A stretch of DNA of 10,261 nucleotides from Candidatus Sungbacteria bacterium RIFCSPHIGHO2_02_FULL_52_23 (GTDB lineage: Bacteria; Patescibacteriota; Minisyncoccia; Sungbacterales; HO2-52-23), in assembly GCA_001820655.1 (NCBI GenBank), contig MHQM01000004.1, positions 1 through 10,261 of the forward strand. The letters run 5' to 3'. The position numbers and the translations under genes were made by a program. Under the pieces are notes generated by a model. The model was not told the DNA's origin and searched no databases. It saw only the letters and a list, made by a program, of their open reading frames with translations. The first letter of the stretch is position 1; each line of letters opens with the position of its first letter. Below, one piece after another: positions 1 to 6,103 of the stretch.

Positions 1-2
1 CG

Positions 3-86
3 AAATCTGACAATTTCGGAGACGGGGCGATTTCGCCGGTGCGAAATACGCCTCGCGTCTTGACTACGATAATCTTTACGCAGTAG
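3..86 (+). CDS. Possible 3' tail of an upstream gene (27 codons), uncertain
   Basis: One plus-strand frame is open from the window edge to a TAG at 84-86 and reads ...VRNTPRVLTTIIFTQ. The stop lies inside the first copy of the 12-bp repeat, and two hairpins that could end a transcript follow at 99-125 and 150-177, as expected after a gene. Twenty-seven codons are too few to identify a family, and the GC-rich, hairpin-prone sequence could equally be a non-coding intergenic repeat read by chance. I do not recognise the product. Confidence 0.25.
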   Translation, partial: KSDNFGDGAISPVRNTPRVLTTIIFTQ

Positions 87-90
87 GTCT
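79..90 (-). repeat. 12-bp gene-end repeat, copy 1 (AGACCTACTGCG on minus)
   Basis: The plus strand reads CGCAGTAGGTCT, a perfect match to the copies at 5129-5140 and 7924-7935. Here the plus-strand TAG inside the repeat (84-86) closes the open frame entering from the window edge. A random 12-mer would not be expected three times in 10 kb. Confidence 0.75.
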
Positions 91-98
91 TATGTTTT

Positions 99-125
99 AA
101 TCCCCGACGGAGACCGTCGGGGATT
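99..125 (+). terminator. Hairpin, possible terminator of the upstream transcript
   Basis: Perfect 12-bp stem (99-110 with 114-125) closed by the 3-base loop AGA. The stem is GC-rich at its core with an AATT base. It is not followed directly by a T run (CATGTTCGGTTTTT comes next), so it is an imperfect intrinsic terminator. It may work together with the hairpin at 150-177. Confidence 0.55.
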
Positions 126-149
126 CATGTTCGGTTTTTAAATTGTGAA

Positions 150-183
150 GCCCCGCACGGTGTGACCCGTGCGGGGCGATTTT
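150..183. terminator. Bidirectional intrinsic terminator
   Basis: Perfect 11-bp GC-rich stem GCCCCGCACGG / CCGTGCGGGGC (150-160 with 167-177), loop TGTGAC. On plus it is followed by GATTTTG. On minus it begins seven bases after the stop codon of the small membrane protein and is preceded by an A-rich stretch. It lies between a possible plus-strand gene end and a minus-strand gene end, so it plausibly terminates both. Confidence 0.75.
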
Positions 184-184
184 G

Positions 185-487
185 TTATGGGCAATGATTT
201 TCCCCGTCAGAACGGATTTTTCTCCAGTGCAGGAAACGGGCAATCATATCCCAGAGTCCCAGCATGCAAAGCAAGCCGCCAAAACCTCCTATCGGGATTG
301 CTAAGCTAGCAACCCAGAAGAAGTCTTCTGGCGTGTCTGCAAGCGGCGGCAGGACATAAACTCCGATCAGTAAAAATGGCAGGCCTATGGGCAGGCCGAG
401 TATGAGGCGCTCCGTATGCACGAGTATAAGGAGGATTGATAAAAATACTACGACAACGCCCGCGGCAATTCCAAATACCATATCCAC
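185..487 (-). CDS. Small integral membrane protein, three predicted helices
   Basis: A 100-residue protein of unknown function. Hydrophobic segments are visible at about residues 3-23 (FGIAAGVVVVFLSILLILV), 30-52 (ILGLPIGLPFLLIGVYVLPPL) and 58-82 (FFWVASLAIPIGGFGGLLCML). The C-terminal tail is charged and rich in basic residues (ARFLHWRKIRSDGENH). I chose the GTG at 485-487 because AAAGGAG (minus strand, 494-500) lies exactly 6 bases upstream; the ATG two codons later would have a 12-base spacer. The same frame stays open to 811, but that extension lies antisense to lysS and has no good start signal. A canonical promoter lies at 552-580 and a terminator follows the stop, so this looks like a monocistronic gene. 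I recognise no family. Confidence 0.75.
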   Translation of the reverse strand: MDMVFGIAAGVVVVFLSILLILVHTERLILGLPIGLPFLLIGVYVLPPLADTPEDFFWVASLAIPIGGFGGLLCMLGLWDMIARFLHWRKIRSDGENHCP

Positions 488-493
488 GAAAGT

Positions 494-516
494 CTCCTTT
501 TCGGCTTCGTGCCGAA
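494..516 (-). promoter_or_regulatory. Shine-Dalgarno with an abutting 5'-UTR hairpin
   Basis: On the minus-strand mRNA a 6-bp hairpin TTCGGC-ACGAA-GCCGAA (500-516) leads directly into AAAGGAG (494-500), sharing one base. The Shine-Dalgarno is 6 bases from the GTG at 487 and decides the start. The hairpin may protect the short leader or modulate ribosome access; the latter is inference. Confidence 0.6.
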
Positions 517-551
517 TATGCTGGGACATATGAAGAACAACGGTAAAGCAT

Positions 552-580
552 ATCCTACATATTTTGTTAACCACTGTCAA
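552..580 (-). promoter_or_regulatory. Sigma70-type promoter of the small membrane protein
   Basis: On the minus strand a perfect -35 TTGACA (575-580) is followed after exactly 17 bases by a -10 TAGGAT (552-557; four of six consensus bases). The predicted transcript starts near 545 and has a leader of about 58 bases before the GTG at 487. Confidence 0.65.
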
Positions 581-605
581 GATTCCCTCACAGAGCATTT
601 CCGCA

Positions 606-620
606 TATGATAGCTTCGTA
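606..620 (+). promoter_or_regulatory. -10 box next to the lysS start (leaderless start candidate)
   Basis: TATGAT at 606-611 matches five of six -10 bases. The next eight bases (AGCTTCGT) lead into the lysS ATG at 620, so transcription would begin at or just before the start codon. There is no purine-rich Shine-Dalgarno and no good -35 (TTCCCT at 17-bp spacing). Confidence 0.45.
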
Positions 621-2083
621 TGGCACTTGATGAGATTAGAGCTGAACGCATAAAAAAACTTGAGGCGCTCCGTGCCGCAGGTATGGATCCGTATCCCGCG
701 GATACGGGTACGGTGATGCGCGCCGCAGACGTGAAGAAAAAGTTTGCGGCGCTTGAGAAAAGCAAAAAAGAAATTGCGGTCGCAGGGCGCGTGATGGCGC
801 GCCGCGAGCACGGCGGCGCGATGTTTTTTGATATCGCGGATGCGAGCGCTTCTTTGCAGGCTCTGGCACGCGAAGACGTACTCGCCAGCCAGTACCGTCT
901 TCTTTCGGATACGCTTGACATCGGAGATTTCATCAGGGTAAGCGGGACGATGTTTGCGACCAAGAGGGATGAGAAGACGATAGAGGTCAGGACATGGACT
1001 ACGCTTTCAAAATCGCTCCGGCCGCTTCCCGAAAAATGGCACGGCCTACAGGATACCGAGGAGCGCTTCCGCAGACGATATCTTGATCTCTTGATGAATC
1101 AGGAAGTGCGGGAAAGATTTGTCCGCCGCTCGGCGATCACAAAAGCGATCCGCGATTTTCACGAAGCGCAGGGCTTTATGGAGGTGGAGACGCCGATGCT
1201 ACACCCGATTCCGGGCGGTACGCTCGCCAAGCCCTTTATGACGCATCACAATGCTTTGGACATTGATCTGTACCTGCGTATAGCGCCGGAGTTGTATCTG
1301 AAGCGCCTGCTCGTCGGCGGGATGGAGCGCATCTTTGAAATCGGCAGATGTTTCCGCAACGAAGGCATAGACCAGTCGCACAACCCCGAGTTTACGATGC
1401 TTGAGAGCTATGCGGCCTACTGGAATGAGCAGGATATGATGGCGTTTGTGGAGGATCTGTTTCTGTCGCTTGCCAAACAATTCGGGAAAAAACAGCAGAT
1501 TACGGTAGATGGGAAGACGATTACATTCAAAAAGCCGTTTCCGCGCGTGCCTTTCAAAGAGTTGCTTTCGCGCTACGCCTTGATTACGGATTACGATCAC
1601 GAGACGCAGGAATCGTTTGCCATGCATGCCCGCAGGTTCGGCATTGAGACAACCCCGCATGACTCCAAGGCAAAGATCGCGGATGAAATCTACAAAAAAA
1701 TATGCCGTCCTCATCTGGTACAGCCAACGTTCGTCATCAATCATCCGCTTGAAATCTCCCCGCTTTCCAAAAGACGCCGCGAAAATCCGGACGAAGTGCG
1801 GCGGTTTCAGTTGGTCGTCGGCGGATATGAGCTGACCAACGCATTTTCCGAGCTCAATGATCCGATTGATCAGTACGAGCGGTTTTACAGTCAGGAGACA
1901 GAGCGCGAAGGAGGCGAAGAAGAGGCGCACCGCATGGATACGGATTTTGTGGAGGCGCTTGAATACGCCATGCCGCCTGCCGCGGGCCTTGGCATCGGGA
2001 TTGACCGCGTCACCATGATATTTACCGATACGAAAAACATCCGCGAAGTCATTTTATTCCCGACATTGCGCCCGAGGCTATGA
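620..2083 (+). CDS. lysS: Lysyl-tRNA synthetase, class II
   Basis: Charges tRNA-Lys with lysine in the cytoplasm, using ATP. The 487-residue length is normal for bacterial LysRS. The N-terminal OB-fold anticodon-binding domain (about 52-130) contains VAGRVMARREHGGAMFFDI. The class II catalytic core follows: motif 1 around 186-194 (FMEVETPML), motif 2 at 240-262 (FRNEGIDQSHNPEFTMLE) and motif 3 at 456-464 (GLGIGIDRV). The ELNDP segment typical of LysRS is at 411-415. The start MALDEIRAERIKKLEALR matches the usual N-terminal helix. The TGA stop overlaps the next ATG (ATGA), so the Nudix gene is probably translationally coupled. First gene of a five-gene operon. No Shine-Dalgarno precedes the ATG. 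Confidence 0.97.
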   Translation: MALDEIRAERIKKLEALRAAGMDPYPADTGTVMRAADVKKKFAALEKSKKEIAVAGRVMARREHGGAMFFDIADASASLQALAREDVLASQYRLLSDTLDIGDFIRVSGTMFATKRDEKTIEVRTWTTLSKSLRPLPEKWHGLQDTEERFRRRYLDLLMNQEVRERFVRRSAITKAIRDFHEAQGFMEVETPMLHPIPGGTLAKPFMTHHNALDIDLYLRIAPELYLKRLLVGGMERIFEIGRCFRNEGIDQSHNPEFTMLESYAAYWNEQDMMAFVEDLFLSLAKQFGKKQQITVDGKTITFKKPFPRVPFKELLSRYALITDYDHETQESFAMHARRFGIETTPHDSKAKIADEIYKKICRPHLVQPTFVINHPLEISPLSKRRRENPDEVRRFQLVVGGYELTNAFSELNDPIDQYERFYSQETEREGGEEEAHRMDTDFVEALEYAMPPAAGLGIGIDRVTMIFTDTKNIREVILFPTLRPRL

Positions 2084-2673
2084 AGCGCGATTTCGGACTC
2101 TATCATGTCGGCTTGAAAATCCTTTTGCACAAAGACGGATATTATCTTATTTTGCGCAAGAAAAACGGCCATGTGGACTTGCCGGGCGGAAGGATTGATA
2201 ATGTGGAATATGCGACTCCGCTTGAGCGCGTGCTTGCGCGCGAGATACGCGAGGAGCTTGGACAGGTAAAGTACGCCTTGGGACACCCGCTTTTTCATTA
2301 CCGCGCAGATGTGAAAAGCCGGGGAGTATACGTGTTTGTCGCGGTATTTGCGGCGGAGTATCTTTCGGGCGCTGTCAGGATTTCTTCAGAGCATCGATCA
2401 TATCAGTGGGTGAAGATTGGCGCATTTCCTTTTACCCGGCGGGACTTCCGCGGAGAAGAGATATACAGGGCATTTAAAAAGAACCTAGAGCATATCCGGA
2501 AACCCGCTTTCGAGCCGAGAGTTCCGATTTTGAGGCGAGAAGCGAGTCGGAAGCCGAAGAATATCCGAGATATTTTGAGGCTGAGACGAATCTTCGCAGC
2601 CCAAAATCGGAATTCGCAGAGCCGGAATGGGGTTTCCGGATATGCTCTAAAAGAGGATCAACATTATGCTTGA
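2080..2673 (+). CDS. Nudix hydrolase with element-encoded C-terminal tail
   Basis: A 197-residue protein predicted to hydrolyse a nucleoside-diphosphate-linked substrate with a divalent metal; the substrate cannot be read from sequence. The Nudix box is at 37-61: GRIDNVE, then REIREELG with the metal-binding glutamates at 55, 58 and 59. The spacing between its halves is three residues longer than the usual G-x5-E-x7-REUxEExGU. The fold appears complete by about residue 135. Residues 136-190 are rich in Arg, Lys and Asn and are encoded entirely by a 164-bp inverted-repeat element (2486-2649), so the tail may be acquired. The ATG overlaps the lysS stop (ATGA) and the TGA lies 8 bases inside serS. 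It could be a house-cleaning or RNA-decapping type enzyme; the operon does not decide this. Confidence 0.9.
   Translation: MKRDFGLYHVGLKILLHKDGYYLILRKKNGHVDLPGGRIDNVEYATPLERVLAREIREELGQVKYALGHPLFHYRADVKSRGVYVFVAVFAAEYLSGAVRISSEHRSYQWVKIGAFPFTRRDFRGEEIYRAFKKNLEHIRKPAFEPRVPILRREASRKPKNIRDILRLRRIFAAQNRNSQSRNGVSGYALKEDQHYA
2486..2649. repeat. 164-bp palindromic element in frame in the Nudix gene
   Basis: The outer arms are a perfect 20-bp inverted repeat (2486-2505 with 2630-2649). A second matched pair contains TTCCGATTTT (2522-2531) and AAAATCGGAA (2603-2612). At the centre AATATC-CGA-GATATT (2560-2574) forms the tip. All three pairs share the same centre near 2567, so the whole stretch folds as one long imperfect hairpin. 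It encodes Nudix residues 136-190 without a stop and ends two bases before the serS Shine-Dalgarno. It is either a mobile or palindromic element or a structured RNA. Confidence 0.8.
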
Positions 2674-3952
2674 TATAAAATTTATCCGCGAGAATCCCGA
2701 TACCGTAAAAAAAGCTCTGCGCGACCGCAGTACGGAGTTTGATCTGGATTATTTTTTAGATCTGGATGAGCGGAGACGCGCCAAGATACAGGAAGTGGAT
2801 GATTTGCGTGGCAGGCAAAATAAATTTGCCGATGCGATCGCCAAATCCCCTGCAGATGCCCGCGCGGCCGCCATTGAGGAGTCGCGCGCGCTCAAAGACA
2901 GGCTTGGCCACGCCGAGTTTGAACTGAAAGTGCTTGAAGAGGAGTTTGACGGTCTTATGCGCCGTCTTCCCAATATCCCGCTGTCCGAGACTCCGGTCGG
3001 TCGCGATGAGCGTGATAATATCGTCCTGCGCGAAGTGGGCACAAAACCGCGTTTTGATTTTGTGCCGCGCGATTATATGGCAATTGCCGAAGATCTTGGC
3101 CTGATTGATTGCGAGCGCGCGGCAAAAGTATCCGGATCGCGCTTCGGCTATATCGTAGGCGATCTTGTGCGGCTTGAATTTGCGCTGGTGCAGTTTGCAT
3201 TTGACTACCTTGCAAAAAAGGGATTTATTCCGATGGCCCCGCCCGTTATGGTGCGGGAGGAGATGATGGCGGGCATGGGATATATTGATACTCCGGAAGA
3301 TCGCGAAGAGCGGTATGAATTTGAGAAAGACAAATTATTTTTGGTAGGTACGTCCGAGCAGTCTATAGTGCCGATGCATGCGGACGAGGTAATGGATATA
3401 AAAGATTTACCCCGTCGTTATGCGGCATTCTCTACGTGTTTCCGGCGCGAAGCAGGATCATACGGCAAGGATACAAAAGGCATCCTGCGCGTGCATCAGT
3501 TTGATAAGGTAGAGATGGTAAGTTTTGTGAAGCCCGAAGATTCAAAACAAGAACATGAGTTACTGCTTGCCGTGGAAGAAGAATTAATGGCCGAGCTTAA
3601 GCTTCCGTATCGCGTGGTCGCATTATGCACGGGAGATATCGCGCGTCCTGCGGCGCGTACGATTGATATAGAGGCATGGCTTCCCGGGCAAAACGGGGGC
3701 ATGGGTGAATACCGCGAGACGCATTCTTCGTCCAATACCACGGATTTTCAGGCGCGGCGGCTGAATATAAAGTATCGTCCGGACGGCGGGGGTAAACCGG
3801 AATTTGTCCATATTCTCAACGGTACGGGATTTGCCATCGGTCGTACGCTCATTGCAATAATCGAGAACTACCAGCGTGAGGATGGGACTGTTGCCATACC
3901 TGAAGCGTTGCACAAATACATGGGAGGGATACAAGAAATCAGTAAGCCCTGA
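2666..3952 (+). CDS. serS: Seryl-tRNA synthetase
   Basis: Charges tRNA-Ser (and tRNA-Sec where present) with serine; class II, cytoplasmic, 428 residues as usual. The N-terminus (about 1-105) is the tRNA-binding coiled coil, with the typical opening MLDIKFIRENPDTVKKAL. The serine-binding TxE loop is GTSEQS (228-233). Motif 2 is FSTCFRREAGSYGKDTKGILRVHQFDKVEM (255-284, given here in parts: FRREAG, then RVHQFDKVE). ETHSSSNTTDFQARRLNI lies at 351-368. Motif 3 is NGTGFAIGRTLIAIIENYQ (385-403). The start overlaps the Nudix stop by 8 bases and has its own Shine-Dalgarno AAGAGG (2651-2656), 9 bases upstream, just beyond the palindromic element. The stop overlaps the alr start (TGATG). Confidence 0.97.
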   Translation: MLDIKFIRENPDTVKKALRDRSTEFDLDYFLDLDERRRAKIQEVDDLRGRQNKFADAIAKSPADARAAAIEESRALKDRLGHAEFELKVLEEEFDGLMRRLPNIPLSETPVGRDERDNIVLREVGTKPRFDFVPRDYMAIAEDLGLIDCERAAKVSGSRFGYIVGDLVRLEFALVQFAFDYLAKKGFIPMAPPVMVREEMMAGMGYIDTPEDREERYEFEKDKLFLVGTSEQSIVPMHADEVMDIKDLPRRYAAFSTCFRREAGSYGKDTKGILRVHQFDKVEMVSFVKPEDSKQEHELLLAVEEELMAELKLPYRVVALCTGDIARPAARTIDIEAWLPGQNGGMGEYRETHSSSNTTDFQARRLNIKYRPDGGGKPEFVHILNGTGFAIGRTLIAIIENYQREDGTVAIPEALHKYMGGIQEISKP

Positions 3953-5130
3953 TGAAAGACGTGCGCACATGGGTTGAAATAGACCAAAGCGCGCTCCGCC
4001 ACAACGCGGAGCAGTTTTTTACGCTGATCGGGCCGGATACGCATCTGATGGCGGTGATCAAATCCAATGCATATGGGCACGGCCTCGTGCAAGTTGCCGA
4101 GCAACTTGCGGAATTAGGAAGTAGGAAGCATGAGTTAGGGAGACATGCTCATAGTTCCAAATTCCTGATTCCTAATTCCCGCCTTTGGTTTGGCGTGGAT
4201 TCTATTGTGGAGGCTTTGCGCTTGCGCCGCGAGGGGATTACGCATCCCATTTTGGTGCTTGGCCATACTTTGCCTTCGCGTATCGGTGAGGCCGCCGCAA
4301 AAAATATCACGCTTACGGTTTCAAACCCTGATGCGCTTGCGGCACTTGCCGGTCACAAAAAACGTCCCGCGTTTCACTTGAAAATAGATACCGGCATGCA
4401 TAGGCAGGGGTTTTTGCCGTCAGAAACCAAAAAACTTATCTCTGTCCTGAAGCGTACAAAGCTCACGCCCGAAGGCATCTATACGCACTTTGCATCGGCA
4501 AAAGATCCGCGAGACCCGCAGTATACCAAGATGCAGATAACTCTTTTCGGAGATGTCGTCTCCGCATGTGAGCGGGCGGGTTTTCGCGGCATGTGGCGCC
4601 ACGCGGCCGCCACCGGCGGGACGATTCTTTTTCCCGAAAGCCGTTTTGATATGGTGCGCGTGGGCATGGGGCTCTATGGATACTGGCCTTCGGCCGAAGT
4701 GCAAAACGCAAAACGAAAAGCGCACATCTCATTGAAGCCGGTTATGTCATGGCATACGGTTGTCGGCGAGATCAAAGAGATTCCGTCAGGCTCCCATATA
4801 GGGTATGATGAGACCGAAATCGTACGCCGCAGGACAAAGATTGCCGTGCTCCCCATAGGCTACTGGCACGGATATGATCGGGGGCTCTCGGGCATCGGGG
4901 AAGTCTTAATCAAAGGCAAGCGCTCAAAAGTGCTCGGTAGGATCTCCATGGATATGATCGTGGCGGATATTACGGGTATTGCCGGAGTGAAGACGGGCGA
5001 CGAAGCCGTACTGATCGGGAGACAAAAGAAAGAAGCAATCCGGGCCGATGCGCTTGCGTCCCGCATCGGGACGACCGCATACGAATTGCTCACGCGCATC
5101 AACCCGTTAATAAGGCGAGTTATCGTATAG
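3952..5130 (+). CDS. alr: Alanine racemase with an in-frame insertion
   Basis: A PLP enzyme that interconverts L- and D-alanine for peptidoglycan precursors; 392 residues. The PLP lysine is K37 in AVIKSNAYGHG. The second catalytic tyrosine is most likely Y285 in SGSHIGYDETE. KIDTGMHRQGF (144-154), HAAATGGT (217-224), GLYGYWP (240-246) and ISMDMIVADI (331-340) match the family, as does the C-terminus ELLTRINPLIRRV. Between LAEL and LWFGVDS, where homologues normally have only a few residues (as in AELGADWFGV), this protein has about 22 extra residues (56-77). They coincide exactly with a 75-bp dyad repeat. The insertion falls soon after the first barrel strand and helix, probably in a surface loop, so activity may survive. 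The start overlaps the serS stop and lacks a clear Shine-Dalgarno; the stop TAG leads into a 12-bp repeat. Confidence 0.95.
   Translation: MKDVRTWVEIDQSALRHNAEQFFTLIGPDTHLMAVIKSNAYGHGLVQVAEQLAELGSRKHELGRHAHSSKFLIPNSRLWFGVDSIVEALRLRREGITHPILVLGHTLPSRIGEAAAKNITLTVSNPDALAALAGHKKRPAFHLKIDTGMHRQGFLPSETKKLISVLKRTKLTPEGIYTHFASAKDPRDPQYTKMQITLFGDVVSACERAGFRGMWRHAAATGGTILFPESRFDMVRVGMGLYGYWPSAEVQNAKRKAHISLKPVMSWHTVVGEIKEIPSGSHIGYDETEIVRRRTKIAVLPIGYWHGYDRGLSGIGEVLIKGKRSKVLGRISMDMIVADITGIAGVKTGDEAVLIGRQKKEAIRADALASRIGTTAYELLTRINPLIRRVIV
4108..4182. repeat. 75-bp dyad of heptanucleotide repeats inserted in alr
   Basis: The left side reads as 7-base units AATTAGG, AAGTAGG, AAGCATG, AGTTAGG. The right side (AATTCCT, GATTCCT, AATTCCC) is their inverse. 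Outer arms GCGGAATTAGGAA (4108-4120) and TTCCTAATTCCCGC (4169-4182) pair with a single bulge. AGGAA (4123-4127) pairs with TTCCT (4162-4166), and ATGAG (4130-4134) with CTCAT (4148-4152). The length keeps the alr frame open and adds about 22 residues. Confidence 0.8.
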
Positions 5131-5140
5131 ACCTACTGCG
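5129..5140 (+). repeat. 12-bp gene-end repeat, copy 2
   Basis: AGACCTACTGCG, preceded by T so that the alr stop TAG (5128-5130) is its first part. It fills most of the 20-base gap between alr and the ftsQ-like ATG, where a Shine-Dalgarno would normally be. It matches copy 3 over 13 bases (TAGACCTACTGCG). Confidence 0.8.
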
Positions 5141-5150
5141 CAATAATTTT

Positions 5151-5972
5151 ATGCGGAGCCGTATCGTTTATCATGGCGCATCCGCGTCAAAAAAAAGCAA
5201 GAAAGTTCTGTGGGTTTTATCCGCTCTGATCGGAGGGGCGGTTGTACTTGCGTGCGTGGGTATCGTATATGTCATACGGCTTCCCGCACTGCAGGTACAC
5301 CGCATTGCCATGACGGGTATTGAGACGCTTGAGGAATCGGCGGTGCACACGCGCATTACGGAGAGTTTTACAGGGTCGTACGCATGGGTACTGCCGCGGA
5401 GTTCATTTTTCTTTGTCAGCTCCGCCGGAGTCAAAGCTGATCTTGAGCGGGAGTTCCCCCGAATCCGCGAGGCTCGCGTGGAAAAACAATTTCCCGATGC
5501 GATGAGCGTCGCAATATCCGAGCGGCCGTTTTGGGGAGTGTTTTGTTCTACAGAGCAGAGCTCCACGACTCCCGTATGCGCCTACATAGACCCTTCCGGA
5601 GTCGCATATGCACGAGCACCCGAGCCCGAAGGACGGCTGATCATCGTCGTCAGAAGCGATCGCGGGGATGCGGCTTTGGGAAATGCCGTCATGGATGCCG
5701 GACTGATGGATCAAATGCGCGAGATTGCGACAGGTCTTGAGGAAAAGGCGGAGACTCCGGTTTCGGGTTTCATGATATCATCGCGTGTGCCGGGCGAGAT
5801 ACGCGCAATCGCCGCCGAAGGCTTTGCCTTGATTTTTGCGCGGGACAGCAATATCGGGGAGAGTATCTCGGTTTTTCGGCAGGTGTTGGAGCGTGAGATA
5901 AAAGATCGCCGCAACATGCTTGAATATGTAGATCTGCGCCTTGGCAACAAAGTGTTCTATAAAATGCGGTGA
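5151..5972 (+). CDS. ftsQ: FtsQ/DivIB-like cell division protein
   Basis: A 273-residue bitopic membrane protein of the divisome, predicted to link FtsL/FtsB-type partners to septal wall synthesis. It has a short basic cytoplasmic N-terminus (SKKSKK), one transmembrane helix at about 19-42 (VLWVLSALIGGAVVLACVGIVYVI), then an extracytoplasmic POTRA domain (about 47-125, LQVHRIAMTGIETL to VAISERPFWGVF). A beta domain follows with YIDPSGVAYARAPE (145-158) and a final strand LEYVDLRLGNKVFYKMR. C132 and C143 could form a disulfide. It follows alr by 20 bases in the same operon, which fits a cell-wall and division role. No Shine-Dalgarno is visible; the gap holds the 12-bp repeat. FtsQ proteins diverge strongly, so the family call rests on architecture. 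Confidence 0.8.
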   Translation: MRSRIVYHGASASKKSKKVLWVLSALIGGAVVLACVGIVYVIRLPALQVHRIAMTGIETLEESAVHTRITESFTGSYAWVLPRSSFFFVSSAGVKADLEREFPRIREARVEKQFPDAMSVAISERPFWGVFCSTEQSSTTPVCAYIDPSGVAYARAPEPEGRLIIVVRSDRGDAALGNAVMDAGLMDQMREIATGLEEKAETPVSGFMISSRVPGEIRAIAAEGFALIFARDSNIGESISVFRQVLEREIKDRRNMLEYVDLRLGNKVFYKMR

Positions 5973-5990
5973 TTCTGTATTTATTTGCAA

Positions 5991-6028
5991 TATCACAACA
6001 TTCAAACGATCGTTTGAATGTTGTGATA
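5991..6028. repeat. Perfect 38-bp palindrome without a loop
   Basis: Arms 5991-6009 and 6010-6028 are exact reverse complements, 19 bases each, centred on CGATCG. The sequence is AT-rich (ATCACAACATTCAAACG in the left arm). It starts 18 bases after the ftsQ-like stop, in the convergent spacer. Neither side has a T run, so it is a poor intrinsic terminator. A symmetric protein-binding or recombination site, or a cruciform, is more in keeping with the missing loop. Confidence 0.85.
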
Positions 6029-6058
6029 AAGACTTCCGATTGCTTGAGTCGTTGTATT

Positions 6059-6087
6059 GAAAAGCCCCTGCACAAGATGCAAGGGCT
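6059..6087 (-). terminator. Intrinsic terminator of the glycosyltransferase operon
   Basis: On the minus strand, AGCCCTTGCA-TCTTG-TGCAGGGGCT forms a 10-pair stem (6063-6072 with 6078-6087) with one A-C mismatch and is followed by TTTTC. It begins 17 bases after the stop codon of the downstream glycosyltransferase gene. Confidence 0.75.
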
Positions 6088-6103
6088 GTGTGGAATGCAT
6101 TGG

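Noticed and set aside
687..709. Hairpin in the early lysS coding region (CCGTATCC-CGC-GGATACGG)
   Set aside because: An 8-10 bp stem within codons 23-30 without a T run; more likely chance within coding sequence than a regulatory site, though it is noted here.
488..811. Open-frame extension upstream of the small membrane protein (up to 208 residues on minus)
   Set aside because: It lies antisense to the lysS N-terminus and across two promoters, while a GTG at 487 has an ideal Shine-Dalgarno and opens the hydrophobic protein.
1199..1930. 243-codon minus-strand open frame
   Set aside because: Antisense shadow of lysS, whose class II motifs are unambiguous on the plus strand.
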